From an uncultured Ignavibacteriota bacterium (GTDB lineage Bacteria; Bacteroidota; Ignavibacteria; UBA10030; UBA8401), in the NCBI GenBank assembly GCA_903884005.1, contig CAISDA010000043.1, positions 1-64,000 of the forward strand: a stretch of DNA of 64,000 bases, given 5' to 3'. The first letter of the stretch is position 1; every line of letters starts with the position of its first letter. Shown piece by piece: positions 19,626 to 26,902 of this stretch. The notes beneath the pieces are model-generated. The model saw only the letters and a program-made list of their open reading frames with translations. It made no database searches and was not told where the DNA came from. Position numbers and translations under genes: made by a program.

Positions 19626-20819
19626 ATGGGACCATTAGTACCTGAAATCATCGGCAACGAACTCAACTACATCGTTGCGCTCCTCATCGGCATAGCCTTC
19701 GGCTTCGTGCTCGAGCAGGCCGGATTCTCGTCGTCGAGCAAGCTGGCCGGAGTGTTTTACGGCTACGACTTTACCGTGCTCCGCGTTTTTTTCACCGCCG
19801 CACTCACGGCAATGGCCGGCTCCATCATTCTCGGCTACCTCGGACTTCTTGACATGGAGATGATCTATGTCAATCCGACGTATCTCTGGGCGGCAATCGT
19901 CGGCGGGGCCATCATGGGAGTCGGATTCATTGTCGGCGGATATTGTCCCGGCACAAGCATCTGCGGGGCGGCTATCGGAAAGATCGACGCGATGTTCTTC
20001 GTTGGCGGGACGCTCTTCGGCGTTATCATCTTCGCCGAGGGATACGCGGCGTTCGAAGGTCTCTATAACGGGAGCTTCCTCGGCAATCTGAAAGTGTTCC
20101 ATTCTCTGGGAATGACGCAGGGAGTGTTCGCGCTGCTGTTGGTGATCGTGGCGCTCGGCGCATTCTATGCGACCGATTGGATCGAAGGAAAGGTCACACA
20201 TCGGACCGGGAGGAGACCGGACCGTCTGCGTAAACAATACGCGTTGTTCACCGGTATTGCGGTGGTCGTCGGTTTCGCCCTGCTCTTTACTCCCGACCGA
20301 AAGACGGCGATACTCGATCGGGCATCGGATGCCGGCTACTTATCGGTGCAGAAGGTGCAGATGATGACAAGCGATGAACTTGCCTATCGTCTTCTCGACG
20401 AAGATCCCGCCCTGCAGGTGATCGACGTGCGGAGCGCCGAGCAGTACGATAAAATGACCCTGCCGCGCGCCGTCAATTGCGCTCCCGGCAATTTGTTCAA
20501 CAAGGAATGGAACGATATGCTGACGGCGAGGAATAAGCGGCGTGTGTTCATTGCCGACAGCGAACTCGACGAGCGGAAAGCCGATGCTGTGGCTCAGGCC
20601 TTGGGCATAGAAAATACATTTGTGCTCCAGGGCGGTCTTGCGGAATTTGCATCCACGATACTCCGCTATCAGTCGCCTGTGTCGATCACCGACGACCAGA
20701 CCGCCGATACGGACCGGTTCCGGCTGCGCGCCGCGCCGGCTCTTGCCAGATTGATCGCCGAATCGAAGAACAAGCCGAAGGTAGTGAAGATCGTGAAGAA
20801 GATCGCCGGCGGATGCTGA
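19626..20819 (+). CDS. YeeE/YedE-family transporter, second half, fused to a cysteine-less rhodanese-like domain
   Basis: 397 residues. Residues 1 to about 235 are a membrane part with the paired cysteines of the family in GGYCPGTSICGAAIG (Cys107, Cys113). Residues about 246-350 have the rhodanese fold pattern (LQVIDVRSAEQYDKMTLPRAVNC), but the catalytic loop reads FIADSELDERK at 308-318 where an active rhodanese has cysteine. The protein ends KKIAGGC, leaving a cysteine as the last residue. The ATG at 19626 is chosen because an upstream in-frame extension to 19254 overlaps the previous gene. The complete transporter probably needs both half-genes. Confidence 0.87.
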   Translation: MGPLVPEIIGNELNYIVALLIGIAFGFVLEQAGFSSSSKLAGVFYGYDFTVLRVFFTAALTAMAGSIILGYLGLLDMEMIYVNPTYLWAAIVGGAIMGVGFIVGGYCPGTSICGAAIGKIDAMFFVGGTLFGVIIFAEGYAAFEGLYNGSFLGNLKVFHSLGMTQGVFALLLVIVALGAFYATDWIEGKVTHRTGRRPDRLRKQYALFTGIAVVVGFALLFTPDRKTAILDRASDAGYLSVQKVQMMTSDELAYRLLDEDPALQVIDVRSAEQYDKMTLPRAVNCAPGNLFNKEWNDMLTARNKRRVFIADSELDERKADAVAQALGIENTFVLQGGLAEFASTILRYQSPVSITDDQTADTDRFRLRAAPALARLIAESKNKPKVVKIVKKIAGGC

Positions 20820-20851
20820 TGGTGTCGGCATCCCGTACGTGTCCTGAATAT

Positions 20852-20881
20852 CGTAGAGACACAATGCAGTGCGTCTCTGCC
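20852..20881. repeat. Short palindromic repeat unit (GTAGAGAC type)
   Basis: GTAGAGACACAATGCA and GTGCGTCTCTGCC form an imperfect palindrome. It resembles the widely scattered GTAGAGACGC...GCGTCTCTAC palindromes of many bacterial genomes. A single copy was noticed here, in the 179-base gap between two converging genes; it may also act as a weak hairpin. Confidence 0.45.
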
Positions 20882-20998
20882 GTTCCAATGTACTTCGGTC
20901 CTTCAGGCGTAACGCAGCATCCATTGAATGCGCTGCAACACGGCGCAATGGTAGTAACTCGGTACGGTGCCTTGGGCTCACGGCAGAGCGCCCTGCTG

Positions 20999-21223
20999 TT
21001 ATTTAAATAATTTTTTCCACTTCTCATCCATTGCCTGCTTCGAACTCGCCGCGCAGTACTTCGCATGCATCGCCGCGAGCAGTTCGCGCGACAGTTCGTC
21101 CAGTTCTTCGTCGTCCCTGTCCCGCTTCTCGTACATGGTAAAGCGCGTCTGTTCCTCGCGCGACATGCGCGGCACGCTGTCGCGCATGTCGCGGACCATT
21201 GCATGCTGTTCCTCATGAGTCAT
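20999..21223 (-). CDS. Hypothetical small hydrophilic protein
   Basis: 74 residues, highly charged and probably helical, with runs such as KRDRDDEELDELSRELLAA and a lysine-rich end KWKKLFK. A ribosome site (GGAG, six bases before the ATG at 21223) supports translation. One cysteine lies in HAKYCAASSK. No domain is recognised. It is the last gene of a minus-strand block, 45 bases beyond the ATPase stop, so it may be co-transcribed with it. Confidence 0.6.
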   Translation of the reverse strand: MTHEEQHAMVRDMRDSVPRMSREEQTRFTMYEKRDRDDEELDELSRELLAAMHAKYCAASSKQAMDEKWKKLFK

Positions 21224-21268
21224 GGTATTCTCCGTCGGGTTTCCTCTTCCATAACGACAATCTTTATT

Positions 21269-22603
21269 TCATACACTCCTATCGAAAAGATCATCCAACC
21301 GTGAAATGAGATAGAACGGAAGGTTCATCAATACGAATTGTGTGCCTGCGATAGTTTTCGACTTTTCAACGGAGAACTTTCCTGAGTAGATCCTAACGGC
21401 ATAGTGATGAGGCGCCCTGTCGATAAACTGGTGAAGTGACCGCAGCCGCCCGGTTGCGCCGGATTTCACTTCAATAGGGAGCAGCAGGTCGCCGTGCTTC
21501 CATACGAAGTCGACCTCCGCGTTTGAATTATTGCCATCTCTCGTCCAAAAATTCAACGCATACAGCGGCGATGCAACCAGCGACATCAATTCCTGGCCGG
21601 CAATGTGTTCGGCGATCTTGCCTTCATAGACATCATCGATGTTTTTCGATCCGAACACATCTCCCTGCAATCCCGCAGCGAAATTTATCAATCCCGTATC
21701 CAGCACTTGAAGCTTCGGCGATTTTTTTATATTGGGTCGGATGGGAAGCGATGTCGCGAATGTGGGATAGGCGAGTTGCAGCAGCATTGTTTTTTCCAGT
21801 GTGCGGAATGCTTCGCCTACCTCACGTGATTTATAATTCGAGTGGCCGAATCCTTGAAATGTAATGCGGCTCCCCGCGGCGATGAGCGACTGTTTGATCG
21901 TGTGCCGCATGATATTTGTCATCGTCGCATTGCCTGCATATTTTTCAACATCATCGAGGTATGATGTTATCAATCCTTCGTAGATGCTTCGCAATGCCGT
22001 GAGGTCTCTATGGGCGGCGTAGTGCGCAACAATCTCCGGCATGCCGCCGGTCAATGTATAGAGCCGAAACAATCCGGACAGTTTGTCGTGGGCATAGTCG
22101 GGCACATCCAGCATCTGCACAAATTCAAGACTTTGCGTTTCGCCGATCGCTCCGAGAAATTCAATAAAACTGCACGGATGAATTTTCAGATATTCAACTC
22201 TGCCCACTGGGAAACTGATATGCGAATCCATCAGTGATTCCAATAACGAACCGGCGGCGATCACGAAGATCGCTGGCGTCTCCTCATAAAAATATCGGAG
22301 CATGGCAACTGCTTCGGGCGAGGTTTGTATCTCATCGATGAATACTAACGTGCGTCCACCGCGTGGTATGTTTTTATAAAAATGAATCGCTGTCAGGAGT
22401 TCGTCGGCGGTATAATTTTTTTCGAATAATTCCCGATCCCGCTTCAATTCTAGATTGAGGCTGATAAAATTGTGAAAATGGCGTGAAAAAATTTTGACAA
22501 CTGTAGTTTTCCCTACTTGCCGGGCTCCCCGAAGCACAAGGGGTTTTCTGTCCGGCTTTGCCGCCCATCGTGTCAGTTCTTCCAATATTGTGCGCGTAAA
22601 CAT
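21269..22603 (-). CDS. AAA ATPase with C-terminal DUF4143 domain
   Basis: 444 residues. The N-terminal ATPase has the Walker A motif GARQVGKTT (residues 26-34), Walker B LVFIDEIQ and a sensor region AIFVIAAGSLLESL. The C-terminal half matches DUF4143 (YDVFGSKNIDD-like segment, then NFWTRDGNNSNAEVDFVW, PIEVKSG), which has a restriction-endonuclease-like core (E/D-V-D, E-V-K). Such proteins are common, often laterally moved, and their function is not established. The ATG at 22603 follows GAGG by six bases; a TTG six bases upstream is in frame. Base composition is more AT-rich than the neighbours. Confidence 0.88.
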   Translation of the reverse strand: MFTRTILEELTRWAAKPDRKPLVLRGARQVGKTTVVKIFSRHFHNFISLNLELKRDRELFEKNYTADELLTAIHFYKNIPRGGRTLVFIDEIQTSPEAVAMLRYFYEETPAIFVIAAGSLLESLMDSHISFPVGRVEYLKIHPCSFIEFLGAIGETQSLEFVQMLDVPDYAHDKLSGLFRLYTLTGGMPEIVAHYAAHRDLTALRSIYEGLITSYLDDVEKYAGNATMTNIMRHTIKQSLIAAGSRITFQGFGHSNYKSREVGEAFRTLEKTMLLQLAYPTFATSLPIRPNIKKSPKLQVLDTGLINFAAGLQGDVFGSKNIDDVYEGKIAEHIAGQELMSLVASPLYALNFWTRDGNNSNAEVDFVWKHGDLLLPIEVKSGATGRLRSLHQFIDRAPHHYAVRIYSGKFSVEKSKTIAGTQFVLMNLPFYLISRLDDLFDRSV

Positions 22604-22897
22604 GGGCAACCTCTATATGTTTCATATAAAGTAACAAAACATATGATAATAATCAATTATATTATAACAAAACATAACAATAAACGACATAAAAACGTAA
22701 TAAAATATGACTAATTGTTCCGATGCCAAAAAAATTATCAACAACGGTAACTCACGGAATGCGCGGGGGGCGGCATTGTGCCAACTATCTCGTCCTTGAC
22801 AGCAAAATTTCCATTGTAACTGGAAATCGGACGCGGATGCGCTGTTTGGGGCTTCGTATGCCACAAAAAGAAAACCTCTTCTGTGGCATACGGTCGG
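22604..22897. other. AT-rich intergenic region with a strong hairpin
   Basis: About 290 bases between the ATPase start and the end of hom. The first 130 or so are extremely AT-rich, with many TATAAC/ACATAAT tracts, and probably hold the ATPase promoter. At 22855-22892 an 11-bp perfect inverted repeat (CGTATGCCACA with TGTGGCATACG, 16-base loop) lies just past the hom stop and may end its transcript. Short frames here show no sign of coding. Confidence 0.6.
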
Positions 22898-24217
22898 TCA
22901 GCGTAAAATTGGAATGACTTTCGGCTCTTCCGTGAGCAATCCGGGAGCGTGTGCGGTAATGTCCGCAACGGCGCTTTTGATCTGATGCAGTGTGCACGGC
23001 ATTGTGACGACGGAAAACACTGCGTTCTTCGTATTGTGCCGGTTGTGGCTCACCGTGTCGATGTTGATCTGTTGGGCGCCGATTGCAGAGGTGATCAATC
23101 CTGTAATGCCGGGACGGTCTTCGGTGGAGAACGTAATGTTATACGGGAACTCACAATAATCCGCATCGACCAGCTCGTGAGGCGTCGATGCGGGAATATT
23201 TTCAACGGCCGCTCCGTACCGGGAGGCGAACACGATATCGCCGACGATGGAACTTGCGGTTTCCAGGCTTCCCGCGCCGGCGCCGATGAAATATTGTTTT
23301 CCGGCATAGGCGTTTCGCACCTCAACACAATTGGTGGCGCCGTGCACCTTCGAAATAAAATTGTCGTGATGAACCATCATCGGAATGACGGCGGCAAATA
23401 TTTTTCCGCCGCTCTTTTTGGCATGGCAAATCAACTTAATTGAACAATCCATCTCATTGGCAAAATCAATATCCTCCTTGGCGATATGCTGAATTCCCAC
23501 CTTCAGCAGATCGCCGCAGCGCACATCCGCGCCGAACGCCAGCTTCATCAGAATGACGAGCTTGTGTGCCGCGTCGCCGCCGCTGATGTCCAGAGTCGGA
23601 TCCGCTTCGGCGTACCCCGCCTTCTGCGCCAGCGATAACGCAGTCTGAAAATCGAGCCCGTCGAGCTCCATTCGCGACAGAATATAATTGCTGGTGCCGT
23701 TCATGATGCCGGAAATTTCCTGCACCTCGTCTCCCGTAAAACATTCCCGTATCGCTTTAATGATGGGAATGGCGCCACAGACGCTCGCTTCGTACCCGAG
23801 TGTCACGTTGTGCTCTTTTGCCGCTGCAAATAGACTCTCTCCTTTTTCAGCAAGCATTGCTTTGTTGGCGGTCACCAGGTGTTTCTTTGCGTTCAACGCA
23901 CCGAGCATCAACGAGAGCAAATATTCGCTCGTTCCGCCGATTGTCTCAACCACGCAATCGATCTCGTTGTCATTGATCACCTCCGCAATGCAGGCAGAGG
24001 CTTCTTCTCGGGTGAGATCTTTTCCGCCTCCGCAAAACAGCGAGAGAGGAATGTCGTAGGCCTGTGCACTCTTGGCGGGGAAGAGGTCGACAATTTTTTT
24101 CAATTCAATGGTGCGTGACGATCGGCCGGAGAGCGTCGTCTTCATATCCAACAAAATTTTTGCAACGCCGCTTCCCACGGTGCCGCAGCCCAGAATTGCA
24201 ACGGTAAAGTTTTTCAT
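22898..24217 (-). CDS. hom: Homoserine dehydrogenase
   Basis: Reduces aspartate semialdehyde to homoserine for threonine and methionine synthesis. The N-terminal cofactor motif is ILGCGTVGSGVAKIL; the segments VTANKAMLAEKGE, YEASVCGAIPIIKAIRE, GIMNGTSNYIL and AEADPTLDISGGDAAHKL mark the catalytic domain. A C-terminal ACT domain (from about residue 350, TEDRPGITGLITSAIG) gives 439 residues in all and probably binds threonine. This is the monofunctional form, without aspartokinase. It stands alone in the minus-strand block. Confidence 0.95.
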   Translation of the reverse strand: MKNFTVAILGCGTVGSGVAKILLDMKTTLSGRSSRTIELKKIVDLFPAKSAQAYDIPLSLFCGGGKDLTREEASACIAEVINDNEIDCVVETIGGTSEYLLSLMLGALNAKKHLVTANKAMLAEKGESLFAAAKEHNVTLGYEASVCGAIPIIKAIRECFTGDEVQEISGIMNGTSNYILSRMELDGLDFQTALSLAQKAGYAEADPTLDISGGDAAHKLVILMKLAFGADVRCGDLLKVGIQHIAKEDIDFANEMDCSIKLICHAKKSGGKIFAAVIPMMVHHDNFISKVHGATNCVEVRNAYAGKQYFIGAGAGSLETASSIVGDIVFASRYGAAVENIPASTPHELVDADYCEFPYNITFSTEDRPGITGLITSAIGAQQINIDTVSHNRHNTKNAVFSVVTMPCTLHQIKSAVADITAHAPGLLTEEPKVIPILR

Positions 24218-24317
24218 GACCAGGGTAAATTGTTAAAGTGAGGAGATTGTTTCGTTAGGTAAGTTGATGGTTCAACCTCAATATTCTGTTATGTACAAAC
24301 TGAATGAAAATGAAGTT

Positions 24318-24542
24318 TTAGCGGTTTTGGAAAAAAACATCGATTGTTAGCCCGATATTTTTTGCGATCTGGCGCAAAAGAATCGGTGATATATCGCGGC
24401 TTCCATGGAAAGGGACCGTCGTGAAACGTCCATCACTGTGGCGGAATTGTCTGTGGAATCCCCGTTGTCGAACTTGGACAAATCCAAGCTTCTCAAGAAT
24501 CGCGGTTACCTCAGAAGGCTTTAAAACCGGATGATGCCCCAT
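24318..24542 (-). CDS. hicA: HicA-like toxin (predicted mRNA interferase)
   Basis: 74 residues with the double-stranded RNA-binding-like HicA fold: VTAILEKLGFVQVRQRG, then FHRQFRHSDGRFTTVPFHG with the catalytic histidine region and the closing SPILLRQIAKNIGL. HicA toxins cleave mRNA and are held by HicB. The start is one base after the stop of the HicB gene, so the two are translationally coupled. The antitoxin-first order is the reverse of the E. coli hicAB operon. Confidence 0.88.
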   Translation of the reverse strand: MGHHPVLKPSEVTAILEKLGFVQVRQRGFHRQFRHSDGRFTTVPFHGSRDISPILLRQIAKNIGLTIDVFFQNR

Positions 24543-24543
24543 G

Positions 24544-24753
24544 TTAGGAGATGGTTACTTTTTGCGTCCCGATATATTCCGATTCGAATTCGGGCTCGCC
24601 ATCCTCTAAGAGCATTTCTATGACTTCCCGTAAATTCCGATACAGTTCATCGAGCGTTTCTGCCTGGGAATGTGCTCCCGGAAAATTTGGCACATACCCT
24701 ACATACAGACTGGTATCGGTGCATTGTTCAATAATTGCTGTGAATTCTTTCAT
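24544..24753 (-). CDS. hicB: HicB-like antitoxin
   Basis: 69 residues with the HicB_lk fold: an opening strand FTAIIEQ, then YVGYVPNFPGAHSQAETLDE and LYRNLREVIEMLLEDGE. It is the short form that lacks a C-terminal DNA-binding domain, so it may neutralise the toxin without strong autorepression. It lies directly upstream of hicA and forms a type II toxin-antitoxin pair. Confidence 0.88.
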   Translation of the reverse strand: MKEFTAIIEQCTDTSLYVGYVPNFPGAHSQAETLDELYRNLREVIEMLLEDGEPEFESEYIGTQKVTIS

Positions 24754-24883
24754 CGGGTGTCTGCAATTCTGATGAACGTAATCGTTGATAATGCATTCTT
24801 CTCATTTGCCAGTAGGACTGTAATAATGTACACCTCTTTTTAATCATCTGCAAACGGAGCAAATGCACTGATTACCGATCAAT

Positions 24884-26113
24884 TCACTCTCCGTCGTGTT
24901 TCCGCTTCGTATACTGTTTGTCCGCCGTGAGCGGCTCGGTGTACGGCCCACTCCAGCTTTTATAAAAAATATCGTTCAGGCGCTGGGCCAAGGGCACATT
25001 CCGGATGATCACGCCAAGGTTGCGCGACTCATGAAAATACCCGCGCTCGGCATTGCTTGTGCCAAGCCAGAACGCGCGTCCGTCCGCGATAATGTATTTG
25101 CAATGCTCAACGCGTCCGAACGAAACATAGCCGCCCTCCCAATCGGGGATAGCGGAATATTTCAATTCAACATTCGGCACTTGTGCCAGCTCCTTCAGTC
25201 CCTTCTCGGCGCGCGTGTCTTTCTGCCAGTCCGCGACGATGATCTTCACCGCGACGCCCCGTTTCGCAGTGCGCCGGATCGCTTCGGTCAGCGCGAATGT
25301 CTCGCCTTTTTTCCATGCCTCGGGTGAATACGACAGAAACTGCATGACGACTTCCGTTCGCGCGCCGTCGAGAAGGCGAAGGATGTTCACCTCATCCCAA
25401 TGGGCCGAATCGGGTATGACCGAAATGGGACTGCATGTCGGGAAAAGATACACAGTGTCCTGCTTCTGCCGGATGATGCGTTCGGGCGCCGTGAACAGGG
25501 ACGTGTTCCAATGCAGATCGCCTACCACGCCTCCCTGGGCCAGCTGCCAGTCGGCGTCGAAGAGCGCTGCGTAGAAAACCACGGCATCCTTCTGAAGTAT
25601 CCTGAACCCCAGTTCGTGTATGTGCTTGAGCGACCGCCAATCGAAATTTTGACTGCCAAAGTACACTTCCCTGCCATCGACGATAAAATATTTCGAATGC
25701 TGTATGCCGCCGGCGATCTTTTTATAATCAATCGTGCGCGACTCGATGTTCGGTTGTCTGCCCAGCATATCGACCGTTTCGGGATACGTCTTGTACATCA
25801 TCGCATCGACCAGCACGCGCACGTGCACGCCGCGTTTGGCTGCCGCGCATACGGCAGTGATGACTGCTTCCATCGGTTCGCCTTTTTTATCTGATATATA
25901 GAACTGCTCGATATCCAGTGTGCGCTGGGCTCGGCCGATCATTTCCACCCACACGACGTCGGCATTGCGTATGTCTGCATTGTCCAGCATCGTTCCGATC
26001 GGCACCGATTCGACCAGTTCGATCTCCTGGCCGAAACACCGTGCCGGCACGATCGGGCCGGCAGCAGCCACGATGCAGAGCGCCAACAGCGCAACGCGAA
26101 TTCTTGTCTTCAT
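24884..26113 (-). CDS. Secreted phospholipase D-superfamily protein
   Basis: 409 residues with a signal peptide (MKTRIRVALLALCIVAAAGP, cleavage near residue 25-30). It has two complete HKD motifs: His139-Lys141-Asp146 in HSKYFIVDGREVYFGSQN, and His337-Lys339-Asp344 in HCKYIIADGRAFWLGTSN. The two motifs would form one active site through a phosphohistidine intermediate. It may act on phospholipids or nucleic acids in the periplasm or outside the cell; the substrate is not clear. It is divergent from the GroES-like gene. Confidence 0.9.
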   Translation of the reverse strand: MKTRIRVALLALCIVAAAGPIVPARCFGQEIELVESVPIGTMLDNADIRNADVVWVEMIGRAQRTLDIEQFYISDKKGEPMEAVITAVCAAAKRGVHVRVLVDAMMYKTYPETVDMLGRQPNIESRTIDYKKIAGGIQHSKYFIVDGREVYFGSQNFDWRSLKHIHELGFRILQKDAVVFYAALFDADWQLAQGGVVGDLHWNTSLFTAPERIIRQKQDTVYLFPTCSPISVIPDSAHWDEVNILRLLDGARTEVVMQFLSYSPEAWKKGETFALTEAIRRTAKRGVAVKIIVADWQKDTRAEKGLKELAQVPNVELKYSAIPDWEGGYVSFGRVEHCKYIIADGRAFWLGTSNAERGYFHESRNLGVIIRNVPLAQRLNDIFYKSWSGPYTEPLTADKQYTKRKHDGE

Positions 26114-26235
26114 TGTGCTTCTTCTCCGTAAGAAAATGATGCGCGCTTTTTTTCCCCCGAGCGATTCCCGTGTCGTGCGCGTGTATCATTCGTAATATTT
26201 TAGTATATTCGATACAAATGAACAAAATATTCCTT

Positions 26236-26622
26236 ATGAAAGCCACATCCAGGAAAAAAATAATTCTCGTCGGCGACCGCGTGCTGATCCAGCCCGACAA
26301 GAATCAGGATCTCACATCGCACGGGCTCTACCTGCCTCCCGGCGTGAAGGAAAAAGACAAGGTCCAGAGCGGCTTCATTGCCAAGGTCGGGCCGGGGTAT
26401 CCCATGGTGAATCCGAACTTTATGGACCAGGAACCGTGGGAATCGGCGGCGAAGGACCCGGTGAAGTATATTCCCCTGCAGGCCGAAGAGGGTGATTACG
26501 CGCTCTTTGTGCGCGATGCAGGCATCGAATTGGAATACGAAGGCGAATCGTACATCATCATCCAGCAATCGCAGATTTTAATGCTGATCCGTCCGGATAC
26601 GCTTGCCGAGCTGGGCCTATGA
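26236..26622 (+). CDS. Orphan GroES-like co-chaperonin paralogue
   Basis: 128 residues. The GroES pattern is visible: VGDRVLIQPDKNQD at the start, a candidate mobile loop (LTSHGLYLPPGVKEKDKVQS), GFIAKVGPGYP, and the end ESYIIIQQSQILMLI. An insertion of about 30 residues (from MVNPNFMDQEPW to YIPLQAEEG) sits in the middle, and no groEL is adjacent. It is therefore probably not the housekeeping GroES. The start could also be the ATG at 26218; neither has a clear ribosome site. Its stop overlaps the next start (ATGA). Confidence 0.8.
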   Translation: MKATSRKKIILVGDRVLIQPDKNQDLTSHGLYLPPGVKEKDKVQSGFIAKVGPGYPMVNPNFMDQEPWESAAKDPVKYIPLQAEEGDYALFVRDAGIELEYEGESYIIIQQSQILMLIRPDTLAELGL

Positions 26623-26888
26623 CCGAAAACGACGATCTCCTCATCTTCTCCGAAGCGCATCTCCATGCACAGCTCGAGACGGCGCCATACACACTCGGTT
26701 TTTATACCGTTCATTTTTACACGCACAACGCCCTGCCGGCAGTGGAGGCTACCGATACTGTGGCCGAATTTTACCTGTATCCCTCGGGCGGCACGCTGCG
26801 CGATGCGGCGTTCAATATCGTCTTTTACGATTCACAATACGACACCTATCGCGGATTCATTCCGCCACACACGCGAACCGCACACTAG
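26619..26888 (+). CDS. Hypothetical protein coupled to the GroES-like gene
   Basis: 89 residues, rich in aromatic residues (FYTVHFYTHN, FNIVFYDSQYDTYRGF), with no membrane segment or known domain. Its ATG overlaps the GroES-like stop by four bases and its stop is 14 bases before the kinase start, so the three are almost certainly one operon. A longer frame of the kinase gene overlaps this region in another register, but the coupling argues that this is the translated frame. Confidence 0.65.
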   Translation: MTENDDLLIFSEAHLHAQLETAPYTLGFYTVHFYTHNALPAVEATDTVAEFYLYPSGGTLRDAAFNIVFYDSQYDTYRGFIPPHTRTAH

Positions 26889-26902
26889 CAAGGACGAACT
26901 TA

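Noticed and set aside
22723-22997. Several short frames between the ATPase and hom
   Set aside because: They overlap the hairpin or the end of hom and have no ribosome sites or protein-like composition.
26603-26902. 100-codon N-terminal extension of the hybrid kinase
   Set aside because: It overlaps a coupled small gene in another frame, and AAGGA followed by TTG at 26903 begins exactly at the PAS domain.
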